A program made the position numbers and the translations under genes. A stretch of DNA of 64,000 nucleotides. It comes from Wagnerdoeblera sp046292685 (GTDB taxonomy: Bacteria; Pseudomonadota; Alphaproteobacteria; Rhodobacterales; Rhodobacteraceae). The first letter of the stretch is position 1. Each line of letters begins with the position of its first letter. Of this stretch, positions 18,363 through 27,535 are shown one piece after another. The notes beneath the pieces are model-generated. The model was given only the letters and a program-made list of their open reading frames with translations, had not been told where the DNA came from and did no database searches. Location: the NCBI RefSeq assembly GCF_046292685.1, contig NZ_JBKBQM010000004.1, positions 1-64,000 of the forward strand. Direction: 5' to 3'.

Positions 18363-19622
18363 ATGACCGACGATCCGACAAGCCTGATGCAGGCCATGGG
18401 CCAGGCCGCGCGGTCGGCGGCGGCCGAGCTTGCCTATGCTTCGTCCGAACGCAAGGCCGCGGCGCTGCTGTCGGCCGGGGCCGCGATCTGGGACCGGCGG
18501 CAAGAGGTGTTCGACGCCAACTGCCTCGACCTCGACCACGGCACCGCCAAGGGGCTCTCGCCCGCGATGATGGACCGGCTGCGGCTGGATGACGGCCGGC
18601 TGCGCGGCATCGTCGATGGCCTGCGCGCCGTGGCCGAACAGCCCGACCCGGTAGGCCGCGTGCTGGCCGAATGGACCCGGCCGAACGGCCTGCACATCCA
18701 GCGCGTCGCCACGCCGCTGGGCGTTGTGGGGGTGATCTACGAATCCCGTCCGAACGTGACGGTCGATGCCGGGGCGCTCTGCCTCAAGGCCGGCAACGCG
18801 GTAATCCTGCGCGGCGGGTCCGAAAGCTTCGAAACCTCGACCGTGCTGCACGATTGCATGGTGCAGGGCCTGCGCGCCGCCGGGCTGCCCGAGGCCGCGA
18901 TCCAGCTGGTGCCGACCCGCGACCGCGACATGGTCTCGGCCATGCTGCGCGCGGTGCAGCACATCGACGTGATCGTGCCGCGCGGCGGCAAGGGTCTGGT
19001 CAGCCTCGTGCAGGCGGAGGCGCGGGTGCCGGTGTTCGCCCATCTCGAAGGCATCTGCCACGTCTACGCCGACAAGGATGCCGACCTCGCAAAGGCCCGC
19101 CGCGTGGTACTGAACGCCAAGACCCGGCGCACCGGCATCTGCGGGGCGGCGGAATGCCTGCTGATCGACTGGCGCTTCTATACGCAACACGGCCCGGTGC
19201 TGATCGAGGATCTGCTCAAGGCCGGGGTCGAGGTGCGCACGACCGGCGAGCTTCTGAAGGTGACCGGCACGGTGCCCGCCGCCCCCGACGATTTCGGGCG
19301 CGAGTTCCTCGACAGCATCATCGCCGCGAAACTGGTCGATGGCGTGGACGAGGCGATCGCCCATATCCGCCGCTATGGTTCCAGCCACACCGAATCCATC
19401 CTCACGGAAAACGACGCCACCGCGGCGCGTTTCTTCGAGCGGCTGGACAGCGCGATCCTGATGCGCAACGCCTCGACCCAGTTCGCCGACGGCGGCGAAT
19501 TCGGGATGGGTGCGGAAATCGGCATCGCCACCGGCAAGCTGCACGCCCGCGGCCCCGTGGGGGCCGAACAGCTGACCAGCTTCAAGTATCTGGTCACCGG
19601 CGACGGCACCATCCGGCCTTGA
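18363..19622 (+). CDS. proA: glutamate-5-semialdehyde dehydrogenase (gamma-glutamyl phosphate reductase)
   Basis: The 419-residue enzyme has the ProA marks VIYESRPNVTVDAGALCLKAGNAVILRGG, PRGGKGLVSLV and the catalytic Cys260 in RRTGICGAAECLLID. ASTQFADGGEFGMGAEIGIATGKLHARGP stands near the end. It reduces gamma-glutamyl phosphate with NADPH in proline synthesis. GGAGG stands just ahead of the ATG. proB is not adjacent, whereas a proB-proA pair is common in the family; here a ferredoxin gene precedes it. Confidence 0.96.
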   Translation: MTDDPTSLMQAMGQAARSAAAELAYASSERKAAALLSAGAAIWDRRQEVFDANCLDLDHGTAKGLSPAMMDRLRLDDGRLRGIVDGLRAVAEQPDPVGRVLAEWTRPNGLHIQRVATPLGVVGVIYESRPNVTVDAGALCLKAGNAVILRGGSESFETSTVLHDCMVQGLRAAGLPEAAIQLVPTRDRDMVSAMLRAVQHIDVIVPRGGKGLVSLVQAEARVPVFAHLEGICHVYADKDADLAKARRVVLNAKTRRTGICGAAECLLIDWRFYTQHGPVLIEDLLKAGVEVRTTGELLKVTGTVPAAPDDFGREFLDSIIAAKLVDGVDEAIAHIRRYGSSHTESILTENDATAARFFERLDSAILMRNASTQFADGGEFGMGAEIGIATGKLHARGPVGAEQLTSFKYLVTGDGTIRP

Positions 19623-19682
19623 ACGCCCGCCCCTCCCGCGGGGCGGCGCCGGGCCGCAGCCCGGCTTTCCCCTTGGGCCGAG

Positions 19683-19826
19683 CCGGGGGGCGCTGCCCCC
19701 CGGACCCCCCGCCCTCCGGGGGGGATATTTGGGCAAGGTGAAACCCGCAGCAGCGGATTGCCGCGTCACCTCCTTGGTCTTCACCTTGTCCAAATATCCC
19801 GGGGGTCCGGGGGCAGCGCCCCCGGC
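19683..19826. terminator. two inverted copies of the dispersed repeat, bidirectional terminator
   Basis: Between convergent proA and purD lie two copies facing each other. The first ends in an ATATTTGGGCAAGGTGAAA block at about 19724-19743. The second begins TTCACCTTG at 19780. The first carries a 9-bp GC stem with a 3-base loop (19683-19703). A second GC hairpin (GGGGGC AGC GCCCCC) lies at about 19808-19824. The pair can act as terminators for both genes. The whole is the largest array of this repeat in the window. Confidence 0.65.
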
Positions 19827-19864
19827 CGGGTTATCGGCGTGGCGCGGCCCGCGGCGGGGCGCGT

Positions 19865-21127
19865 TCAGAGCGCGCGCCAGCCGATATCGCGGCGGCAGAA
19901 GCCTTCGGGCCAGTCGATGGCGTCGACCATCGCATAGGCGCGGTCGCGCGCCTCGGCCAGGGTGGCGCCGCGGGCGGTGACGTTCAGCACGCGCCCGCCG
20001 CTGGCCACGATCCGCCCGTCCTGCCGGGCGGTGCCGGCGTGGAACACCATGCGGAAGCTGTCCTCGGGCAAGGTGTCGAGCCCGCGGATTTCCGACCCGC
20101 GCGTCACGGCGCCGGGGTAGCCGCGGGCGGCCATCACCACGGTCAGGGCGTGATCGTCGGCCCAGTTGACCTGCATGCCGGCAAGGCGGCCTTCGGCGCA
20201 GGCCAGCATCAGGTCCAGCGCCTGGGCGCCCAGCCGCATCATCAGCACCTGGCATTCCGGGTCGCCGAAGCGGACGTTGTATTCGACCAGCCGCGCCTGC
20301 CCCTGGTGGATCATCAGCCCGGCATAGAGAACGCCGCGATAGGGTGTGCCGCGGCGGGCCATCTCGGCCACGGTGGGGCGCACGATGCGGTTCAGCGCCT
20401 GGGTGGCGAGGTCGGCGGTCAGCACCGGGGCGGGCGAATAGGCGCCCATGCCGCCGGTGTTGGGGCCGGTATCGCCTTCGCCGACGCGCTTGTGATCCTG
20501 GGCGGTGCCGATGGGCAGCACGTCCTGGCCGTCGCAGAGCACGAAGAAGCTGGCTTCCTCGCCTTGCATGAACTCCTCGATCACCACTTCGGCGCCGGCG
20601 GTGCCGAAGGCGCCGCCGAACATGTCGTCGATGGCGGCCAGGGCCTCGGATTCGGTCATGGCCACCACCACGCCCTTGCCGGCGGCGAGGCCGTCGGCCT
20701 TGACCACGATGGGGGCGCCGCGGGTGCGGACGTAATCGCGCGCGGCCTCGGCCGTGGCAAAGCGGGCCCAGGCGGCGGTGGGGGCGCCGCAGGCATCGCA
20801 GATTTCCTTGGTGAAGGCCTTGGACGCCTCGAGCCGCGCCGCGGCCGCCGAGGGGCCGAAGTGCAGGATGCCCGCCGCGGCCAGCGCGTCGGCGACACCG
20901 GCGGCCAGCGGCGCCTCGGGGCCGATGATGACGAAGTCCACCGCCTCGGCGGCGCAGAACTCCACCACCGCCACCGGATCGAGGATATCGAGCGCCGCGC
21001 AGCGGGCCACGGCGGCGATGCCGGCATTGCCCGGGGCCACGATCAGCCGGTCGCATTTCGGGTTCTGGCGGACAGCCCAGGCCAGGCTGTGTTCCCGCCC
21101 GCCGCTGCCGAGGATGAGGATGTTCAT
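19865..21127 (-). CDS. purD: phosphoribosylamine-glycine ligase
   Basis: The 420-residue ATP-grasp enzyme begins MNILILGSGGREHSLAWA. It then shows IIGPEAPLAAGVADAL, SKAFTKEICD, VVKADGLAAGKGVVVA, EASFFVLCDGQDVLPIGTAQDHKRVGEGDTGPNTGGMGAYSPAPV and YNVRFGDPECQVLMMRL, all standard for PurD. It makes glycinamide ribonucleotide in purine synthesis. The ATG at 21127 is fixed by the conserved N-terminus; the frame upstream is not conserved. Convergent with proA across the repeat array. Confidence 0.97.
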   Translation of the reverse strand: MNILILGSGGREHSLAWAVRQNPKCDRLIVAPGNAGIAAVARCAALDILDPVAVVEFCAAEAVDFVIIGPEAPLAAGVADALAAAGILHFGPSAAAARLEASKAFTKEICDACGAPTAAWARFATAEAARDYVRTRGAPIVVKADGLAAGKGVVVAMTESEALAAIDDMFGGAFGTAGAEVVIEEFMQGEEASFFVLCDGQDVLPIGTAQDHKRVGEGDTGPNTGGMGAYSPAPVLTADLATQALNRIVRPTVAEMARRGTPYRGVLYAGLMIHQGQARLVEYNVRFGDPECQVLMMRLGAQALDLMLACAEGRLAGMQVNWADDHALTVVMAARGYPGAVTRGSEIRGLDTLPEDSFRMVFHAGTARQDGRIVASGGRVLNVTARGATLAEARDRAYAMVDAIDWPEGFCRRDIGWRAL

Positions 21128-21647
21128 GGGGTGCCCCCTGTTGCCGGCCCCGCGCGCCGGATGCGGCCTTTTAGGGGCTGGGCGCCGGCGAGGCAAGCGG
21201 CGCGTCGCCCCCCCTGTCCCTGCGAGGGACAGCCCGCCATCCCAACAATATCAACCACTTGCCGGCGCGTTTTTACGAAGTGTCAACACATCCTCGCCCT
21301 GCGGCTGCAAGATCGCAGGGCGGGGCCTGCGCCGAGGTCTTGCGGGGGGCGGCCGGCGTCCGGGGGCGCTGCCCCCGGGCCCCCGGGATATTTGCGGCAA
21401 GGTGAAAGGGGGGCGGCGGGGGGCGTGACGTCCTGGCGGGCGGCGGCGCCTGGCGCGGGCGGCCGGATGCTGCCCCGCCACGTCATCGCCCGCCCCAAAC
21501 CTCGGTTGTTGCGGATCGGTCGGCAGGACAGGACGTGTCAGGCATTGCCCGCGCCGGCGCCGCCGAGCCGGGGCCGGTTTGCACTGGGTTTTCGCGCCCG
21601 ATTGGTGCAAGCAGGCGGCAAGGTGCTGCGATCGGAGGCCGGGCAGG
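21128..21647. other. 520-base region without a convincing gene, upstream of purD and the TSUP gene
   Basis: Divergent spacer. Reading frames here have no conserved look. It contains one copy of the dispersed repeat (21360-21408) and a relatively AT-richer block at 21240-21290 (CAATATCAACCAC, TTTTTACG), which could hold the purD promoter. The TSUP ribosome binding site GGAGG is at 21634-21638. Confidence 0.5.
21360..21408. repeat. dispersed repeat, copy 3
   Basis: An 8-bp GC stem with GCT loop (21360-21378) is followed by GGGATATTTGCGGCAAGGTGAAA. This is the same order as in the 19683 copy. It stands alone in a divergent spacer and so is not at an obvious gene end. Confidence 0.7.
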
Positions 21648-22400
21648 GTGGAAAGCGGAACGGAAGGTCTGGCCTTGGCCCTGGCCTTTGCAGCGGTGGC
21701 GCTGGTCTATGCGGCGGTGGGGCAGGCGGGCGGGTCGGGCTATATGGCGGCGATGGCGCTGGCCGGCCTGGCGGCGCCGGCGATGAAGACCACGGCGCTG
21801 GCGCTGAACATGGTGGTGGCGCTGACCGGCACCGCGATGTTCCTGCGCGCCGGCCGGCTGGACTGGCGGGGGTTCTGGCCCTTTGCGGTGACGGGGGTGC
21901 CGGCCGCGTGGCTGGGCGGGGCGGTGCATTTGCCCGAGGCGGTATATTTCCCGCTGGTCGGGGCGGTGCTGGTGCTGTCGGCGGTGCAGATGGCGCGCAG
22001 CGCCTGGCGGCATGGGCCGGCCGCCCCGCTGCCGGCCCATGCCGCCCCGCCGCCGGGGCCGGCGCTGCTGGCCGGGGGGATCATCGGCTTTGTCTCGGGC
22101 ACCACCGGCACGGGCGGCGGGGTGTTTCTGGCGCCGGTGCTGCTGGCGCTGCACTGGAGCAGCGCGCGGCAGGCGGCGGCGACCACCGCGGCCTTCAACC
22201 TGGTGAACTCGGCCGCGGCGCTGATCGGGGCGCGGGCGCTGTGGGGCGAGATTCCGGCGGCGCTGCCGGTCTGGCTGGGGGCGGTGGGCCTTGGCGGGCT
22301 GGCCGGGGCCTGGGTCGGCAGCCGCCGCCTGTCGGAGCGGGCCTTGCGCGCGGTGCTGGCGGTGATGTTGCTGGCAGCGGGGGCCAGGCTGATCTGGTAA
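21648..22400 (+). CDS. TSUP-family permease (sulfite exporter TauE/SafE-like)
   Basis: The 250-residue protein has seven or eight hydrophobic segments and the paired TSUP repeat. The first half reads VYAAVGQAGGSGYMAAMALAGL, the second IIGFVSGTTGTGGGVFLAPVLLALHWSSARQAAATTAAFNLVNS. Family members move sulfite, sulfonates or other small organic anions. The substrate is unknown. GTG at 21648 is preferred because GGAGG lies nine bases upstream. Neighbour genes give no clue to the substrate. Confidence 0.85.
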   Translation: MESGTEGLALALAFAAVALVYAAVGQAGGSGYMAAMALAGLAAPAMKTTALALNMVVALTGTAMFLRAGRLDWRGFWPFAVTGVPAAWLGGAVHLPEAVYFPLVGAVLVLSAVQMARSAWRHGPAAPLPAHAAPPPGPALLAGGIIGFVSGTTGTGGGVFLAPVLLALHWSSARQAAATTAAFNLVNSAAALIGARALWGEIPAALPVWLGAVGLGGLAGAWVGSRRLSERALRAVLAVMLLAAGARLIW

Positions 22401-22414
22401 GGCCCGTGCGGGGG

Positions 22415-23290
22415 TTACCGCGCGCCGTCCTGGGCGAACCAGTATTCGACCCGGTCCATGATATCGTCCATCAGGCCGGAACGCCGCGCCTCGGGCCCGG
22501 TAAAGTGCAGCGCCCAGCCGGTGCGGGTGCGTTCGCGCCGGATGGTCAGGCCGCGGCCGTTGGTCAGGTGCAGCATCCGCCGCGGCCGGCCCGAGCGGGC
22601 ATCGGGGCCGCTGTCGGCATCGGGGTCGGGGCGCAGCGCCTCGGCCAGCACCGGCAGCAGGGCCTGCCACTGGGTTTCCAGCGAATCGCCGCGGTGCAGG
22701 GTCAGCACATGTTCCACCACATCGGCCAGGTTGCCGCGCAAGGCGGTGGCCAGCCGGTCCATCTGCGACTGGCTGAGCCGTTCGGGTGTGGTGAACAGCC
22801 GGTCCAGATGATCGACCACCAGCGCGTGCATCCGCAGGCGGCTGCGTTTCTGCCGGCTGGCCGTGGGATACAGCGCATCGACCGCCGTATCGGCATTGGG
22901 AAAGATGCCGCCGATCACCGCCTGCATGATGAGGCTGCCCTTTTCCCATGGCGTGATCGCGCTGCGCACCTCGTTTTCGGTGACCATCGCGGCCATCGCG
23001 GCGGGCAGGTCGGGCGCCGGCACCACGAAGGCGGGAATCGTGGCGTGGCGTTCGGGGTGCGGCCAGCCTTGCAGCGCGCGAAAGGCCGACAGGCGGCGCA
23101 GGCCGGAAATCAGGCCATAGGGTCGCCCCCCCTCGGGTTCGGGGCGGCGCCAGACCTCGATGGGGCAGCGCAGGCCCGACAGGAAGATGGAGTGGGTCAG
23201 CTCGTGCAGCTCGTCGGGGTCGAGCCGGCTGCGGTCGCGCGGCAGCAGCGAATCGTCGATGTCGTCGAGCGGGATGCGGATCAGGTCCAT
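22415..23290 (-). CDS. ParB/RepB-like nuclease-domain protein, orphan
   Basis: The 291-residue protein has an N-terminal ParB-type domain (about 1-115). It shows DLIRIPLDDID at the start, then SGLRCPIEVWRRPE, and GLISGLRRLSAFRALQG in place of the usual GERRLRA. A central helical part follows (TENEVRSAITPWEKG...) and then a C-terminal region. There is no parA or repA gene next to it and no parS-like inverted repeat is evident. It may be a chromosomal regulator or DNA-binding relative rather than a partition protein. The link of this ParB-like gene to purD and xseA neighbours is something I recall from the family, not proven here. Confidence 0.78.
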   Translation of the reverse strand: MDLIRIPLDDIDDSLLPRDRSRLDPDELHELTHSIFLSGLRCPIEVWRRPEPEGGRPYGLISGLRRLSAFRALQGWPHPERHATIPAFVVPAPDLPAAMAAMVTENEVRSAITPWEKGSLIMQAVIGGIFPNADTAVDALYPTASRQKRSRLRMHALVVDHLDRLFTTPERLSQSQMDRLATALRGNLADVVEHVLTLHRGDSLETQWQALLPVLAEALRPDPDADSGPDARSGRPRRMLHLTNGRGLTIRRERTRTGWALHFTGPEARRSGLMDDIMDRVEYWFAQDGAR

Positions 23291-23420
23291 GCGGGGTGCC
23301 TCTTGCCGGGGGATGCCGGCCAGTGAAGCGCATCGCGGTTAACGCGCGGTGGCCGGGGCGCGCGGTGGGGGGCGCGCGGTGGCCTTGCACGGGGCGCGCG
23401 GCTGCGGCACAACGGGCGGC

Positions 23421-24902
23421 ATGGAGATGTTCGAAGGCGGCAATGCACCCGAGCTGACGGTTTCCGAGCTTTCGGGCGCGGTGAAACGCACGCTGGAAGG
23501 CGAGTTCGGCCGCGTGCGCGTGCGCGGCGAGGTCGGGCGCGTCAGCCGGCCGTCCTCGGGGCATCTGTATTTCGACCTGAAGGATGCCAATGCGGTGCTG
23601 GCCGCGGTGTCGTGGAAGGGGCAGGTGGCGCGCATGCAGGTGCGCCCCGAGGAAGGCATGGAAGTGGTGGCCACCGGGCGGCTGACCACCTTTCCGGGCC
23701 AGTCGAAATACCAGCTGATCGTCGAGGATGTGGCCCCCGCGGGCCTTGGCGCGCTGATGGTCATGCTGGAGCGGCGGCGCGCGGCGCTGGCGGCCGAAGG
23801 GCTGTTCGATGCCGCGCGCAAGCGGCCCTTGCCCTATCTGCCGCGGGTGATCGGGGTGGTCACCTCGCCCACCGGGGCGGTGATCCGCGACATCCTGCAC
23901 CGCCTGCGCGACCGCTTTCCGCGGCATGTGCTGGTCTGGCCGGTGGTGGTCCAGGGGCAGGACTGTGCGCCGCAGGTGGCGGCGGCGATCCGCGGGTTCA
24001 ACGCGATCGCGCCGGGCGGGCCGGTGCCGCGGCCGGACCTCATCATCGTGGCGCGCGGCGGCGGCTCGCTGGAGGACCTGTGGGGCTTCAACGAGGAAGC
24101 GGTGGTGCGCGCGGCGGCCGAAAGCGCGATTCCGCTGATTTCCGCCGTGGGGCACGAGACGGATACCACGCTGATCGACCTGGCGGCCGACCGGCGCGCC
24201 CCCACGCCGACGGCGGCGGCGGAAATGGCAGTGCCGGTGCGGCTGGACCTGATCGCCGCGGCCGATGCGCTGGGCGCGCGGCTGTCGCGGGCGCTGGCGC
24301 AGGGGGTGGCGCTGCGCCGCCAGCGGGCCGCCGACCTGGCGCGCGCGCTGCCCCGCCCCGACAGCCTCACCGGCCCGGCGCGCCAGCGGCTCGACCTCTG
24401 GGCCGACCGGCTGCCGCGGGCGCTGGCGCTGGGCGTGACCCGGCGGCGGGCGCGGCTGGCGGAGCTGGCGGCCACGACCCGGCCCAAGGCGCTGGCGCGG
24501 CTGACGGCGCAGGCCCGCCGGGCGCTGATGGCGCTGGGCGCGCGGCTCGACCCGGCGCTGGCGCGGCTGGTGGCCGATGCCGCGCGCCAGAATGTCGAAG
24601 GCCGCGCCCGGCTTGCGGGCCTTGCCGCCCGGCTCGACGCCGCCCCGCCTGCCCGCATCGCCGCCTTGCGCGAACGGCTGGCGGCGCGCGACCGGCTGCG
24701 CCAGACGCTCGGCCATGTCGAGACGCTGCGGCGCGGCTATGCGGTGGTGCGCGGCGACGGGCAGGTGGTTACCAGCAAGGCCCGGGCCGAAACCGCCGCC
24801 ACGCTGGAGATCGAGTTCCACGATGGCCGCCTCAGCCTCGGCCCCCGCCCCGCCCCCCGGCGCGGCAAGGAACCCCCGCCGGGGCAAGGCAGCCTGTTCT
24901 GA
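23421..24902 (+). CDS. xseA: exodeoxyribonuclease VII large subunit
   Basis: The 493-residue protein has the OB-fold N-terminus (ELTVSELSGAVKRTLEGEFGRVRVRGEVG, SSGHLYFDLKD). The catalytic core follows with GVVTSPTGAVIRDILHRLRDRFP, RGGGSLEDLWGFNEE, ISAVGHETDTTLIDLAADRRAPTPTAAAE, and then a long coiled coil. The end RRGYAVVRGDGQVVTSKA fits. It digests single-stranded DNA with XseB, which is not in the window. ATG 23421 is chosen, as ELTVSELS sits about 12 residues in; an ATG two codons later is possible. Confidence 0.95.
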   Translation: MEMFEGGNAPELTVSELSGAVKRTLEGEFGRVRVRGEVGRVSRPSSGHLYFDLKDANAVLAAVSWKGQVARMQVRPEEGMEVVATGRLTTFPGQSKYQLIVEDVAPAGLGALMVMLERRRAALAAEGLFDAARKRPLPYLPRVIGVVTSPTGAVIRDILHRLRDRFPRHVLVWPVVVQGQDCAPQVAAAIRGFNAIAPGGPVPRPDLIIVARGGGSLEDLWGFNEEAVVRAAAESAIPLISAVGHETDTTLIDLAADRRAPTPTAAAEMAVPVRLDLIAAADALGARLSRALAQGVALRRQRAADLARALPRPDSLTGPARQRLDLWADRLPRALALGVTRRRARLAELAATTRPKALARLTAQARRALMALGARLDPALARLVADAARQNVEGRARLAGLAARLDAAPPARIAALRERLAARDRLRQTLGHVETLRRGYAVVRGDGQVVTSKARAETAATLEIEFHDGRLSLGPRPAPRRGKEPPPGQGSLF

Positions 24903-24910
24903 CCTGCGCC

Positions 24911-24962
24911 CTTTCACCTTGATCCAAATATCCCGGGGGGTCCGGGGGGCAGCGCCCCCCGG
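24911..24962. terminator. dispersed repeat copy 4, bidirectional terminator
   Basis: TTTCACCTTGATCCAAATATCCC leads into a GC hairpin: CCGGGGGGC and GCCCCCCGG pair over nine bases with an AGC loop (24942-24962). It lies between the convergent stops of xseA (24902) and the TIGR02302 gene (24975). Confidence 0.7.
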
Positions 24963-24974
24963 CGGCGCCGCGGA

Positions 24975-27509
24975 TCAGAACTGGTCCAGCAGCCGGCGCA
25001 GGTAGTCGCGTTCCTCCTCGGACCGGCCGAGGTCGCCCGAGCGGCGGCGCAGCTCCTGCAACAGGTCCAGCGCGCGGCGATAGGGGTCTTCGCCTTGCAG
25101 CATCCGTTCGTCGGTGCCGATCCGGCCCATCTGGCCGGGCTGGCGGCCCAGCGGGTCGCGCCGGCCCGAGGGGTCGGCGTTGCCGAAGCGTTCGCCCGGG
25201 CCCTGGCCGCCTTGCTGGCGCTGTTCTTCGGCCAGCGCCTCGCCGAAGTCGCGCAGGCCCTGGCGCAGGGCCTCCATCGCCTCGGCCTGGCGGTCGAGCG
25301 CGCGCGGCAGGTCGCCGTCGCGCAGCGCCTGTTCGGCGCCTTCCATGCTGCGCTGCGCCTGATCCAGCGCGCGGCGGCCCGACTGGCCGCGTTCGGTGCC
25401 GTCGCCCGGCAGTTCCGATTGCCCGAGCGCGCGCAGGCGGTTGCGCAGGTCGCGCTGGCGGTCGGCCAGGTCGCGCCCGCCCCCGTCGCCTTCGGCGCCC
25501 TCGACGCCTTCGCCCTGGCCGGGCTGCCGGCCGGCCTGGCCTTCGCCTGGCTGCCCCTGTTCGCCTTGCGGACCCTGGCCTTGCGCGCCGGGTTGCTGGC
25601 CGCCTTGCAGTTCGTTGAACGCCTCGTCCGACAGGCCCTGCTGTTCGCGCAAGGTATCGGCCAGATCGCGCATCCGTCCCTGGCCTTGGCCGCCCTGGCC
25701 GCCGGGGCCTTGCGTGACCTGCATGTTTTCCATCAGCTGGCGCAGCATCTCCATCAATTCCTGCGCCTCGGCCATGCGGCCCTGTTCCATCAGCTCTTGC
25801 AGCTTGTCGAGCAGTTCCTGCAACTGGTTGCCCGACATCTGCATGCCCTGCATGTCGGACATCTGCTGGTCGGGGTCGCGTTCGGCCTCCTCGGCCAATT
25901 GGCGCATGTAGTTGTCCAGCGCGTCGCGCAACTCCTGCATCAGTTCCGCGATTTCCGAGTCGCTGGCGCCGTTCTTCATCGCCTCGTCCAGCCGGTCCTG
26001 CGCGCGCTTCAGCCGTTCCAGCGCCGAGGCGAGGTCGCCCTGTTCCAGCAGGATGGCGATTTCCCACAGCTCTTCGGCCAGGGTATCGCGCGCCTCGGGC
26101 GTCAGCGGCGATTCGAGCTGGCGGATCGCCACGCGCAGCCGCAGGAAGGCGCGTTCGTTGCGCACGAAACCTTCGGGCAGATGGGTCACGGCGCGCAGCA
26201 CCTGGGCGGCGCGGGGGCCGTTGGCCACCGTCCACAGGATGTCGCGGCGCGCCTCGGCCACGGCGGCGGCCAGCGGGTCGAAGAACCGCTTGCCGGGCAG
26301 CGCGGTGGACAAGGGCGCCGAATCCCCGGTTTGCCCCGGCGCATCCTGCGCCGTCAGGCGAATCTGCACCGGCAGGTTGGCGAAGGGGTGTTTCGACAGA
26401 TCGTCGAGCAGGGTTTCGGCGATTTCGGTGCGGTTGCCCGAATAGGGCAAGGGCAGATCGAGCGCGATCGGCGCGCGCGGTTCGGGCTCGGCGGCAAGGC
26501 CGTAGCGGCGGTCCACCGCGGGCAGGTCCAGCGCGATCAGCGCCTGCCCTGCGACCACGCCGAAATCGTCCGACGCGGTGAAGGGCAGCTTCATGCGCCC
26601 GTCGGATTCGCGTTCGGGGGGGGCGGCCACGGCCACGCTGGGCGGCCGGTCGCGCAGCACGCCCACATCCCAGCCCCGGCCGTTGGGGCCGGTAATCTCG
26701 ATCCGGCCGTGGCGGGCGATGGTGAATTCGGCGCCCAGGGCCGTGGCCTCTTGCGGCAGGGGGGCATCCGACACGGTTTCCGACAGGCCGAGCGCGCCCG
26801 GTTCGCCGTAAAAGCGCAGCACCACGCGGCTGCCTTGCGGCAGTTCCAGCGCCTCGGCGGTGATGTCGTTGAGGTAGAGCGTGGGCTTGCCGGTATAGGG
26901 CGGCGGGCGCACCCAGCCTTCCCACACCGGGCCGGCGGCCAGGGCATTAGCGCCTTGCGGCCCAAGCCCCGCGATGCCCGCCATGCGCCCGGCCGAGCCG
27001 AAGATCAGCGCCAGAAGTGCCAGGTGCAAGGCGACATAGCGCAAGGCATAGGGGTCGCGCCGGTTCAGGCCCGGATCGGGCGCCGGAGCCCGGGCCGCGG
27101 CGGCGCGGGTTGCCATGCGCGCGACATGCGCGGCCCAGACTTCGGCCGAGGCGGGGTCGGTGGCGCCGATGGCCTGGGTATCGGCCAGCGCGGCCAGCGG
27201 GCGGCCGGGCAGGGTGGCATCCAGCCGGGCCAGCGCCTCGGTGCGGCGGGGGGCGCGAAAGCCGCGCAGGCCGCGGGCGGCAAAGCCGGCCGCCAGCACC
27301 GCCGCCGCCGCAGCCAGCCCGGTGAACCACACCTGCGGCAGGCGCTCGGCCAGCCCCAGCGCCGGCACCGCATATACCAGCAGCGCCACCACCCAGACCG
27401 GCCAGAAGGCCCGCGCCAGCCGTTCGGCCCAGAGACCGGCCCAGGTCAGCCGCACCTGCCAGCGCAGGCGCCAGAGCGTGAGCTCGCGGGTCTGGTCGAG
27501 GTTGGGCAT
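24975..27509 (-). CDS. TIGR02302-family membrane protein (DUF4175-like)
   Basis: About 844 residues. Two membrane segments near the N-terminus (about 32-75) and a third near 165-185 precede a large periplasmic-type part. The C-terminus is Gln/Gly/Arg-rich with coiled-coil helices (QMQDMQGMQMSGNQLQELLDKLQELME-like). This architecture and gene order behind lysA match the TIGR02302 family of unknown function. A start at 27545 overlaps the lysA stop; the ATG at 27509 is preferred because GGAGG lies at 27518-27522. The role is unknown; a part in envelope assembly has been guessed from its topology. Confidence 0.85.
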   Translation of the reverse strand: MPNLDQTRELTLWRLRWQVRLTWAGLWAERLARAFWPVWVVALLVYAVPALGLAERLPQVWFTGLAAAAAVLAAGFAARGLRGFRAPRRTEALARLDATLPGRPLAALADTQAIGATDPASAEVWAAHVARMATRAAAARAPAPDPGLNRRDPYALRYVALHLALLALIFGSAGRMAGIAGLGPQGANALAAGPVWEGWVRPPPYTGKPTLYLNDITAEALELPQGSRVVLRFYGEPGALGLSETVSDAPLPQEATALGAEFTIARHGRIEITGPNGRGWDVGVLRDRPPSVAVAAPPERESDGRMKLPFTASDDFGVVAGQALIALDLPAVDRRYGLAAEPEPRAPIALDLPLPYSGNRTEIAETLLDDLSKHPFANLPVQIRLTAQDAPGQTGDSAPLSTALPGKRFFDPLAAAVAEARRDILWTVANGPRAAQVLRAVTHLPEGFVRNERAFLRLRVAIRQLESPLTPEARDTLAEELWEIAILLEQGDLASALERLKRAQDRLDEAMKNGASDSEIAELMQELRDALDNYMRQLAEEAERDPDQQMSDMQGMQMSGNQLQELLDKLQELMEQGRMAEAQELMEMLRQLMENMQVTQGPGGQGGQGQGRMRDLADTLREQQGLSDEAFNELQGGQQPGAQGQGPQGEQGQPGEGQAGRQPGQGEGVEGAEGDGGGRDLADRQRDLRNRLRALGQSELPGDGTERGQSGRRALDQAQRSMEGAEQALRDGDLPRALDRQAEAMEALRQGLRDFGEALAEEQRQQGGQGPGERFGNADPSGRRDPLGRQPGQMGRIGTDERMLQGEDPYRRALDLLQELRRRSGDLGRSEEERDYLRRLLDQF

Positions 27510-27535
27510 GCGCACGGCCTCCACGGCCGTGGGGG

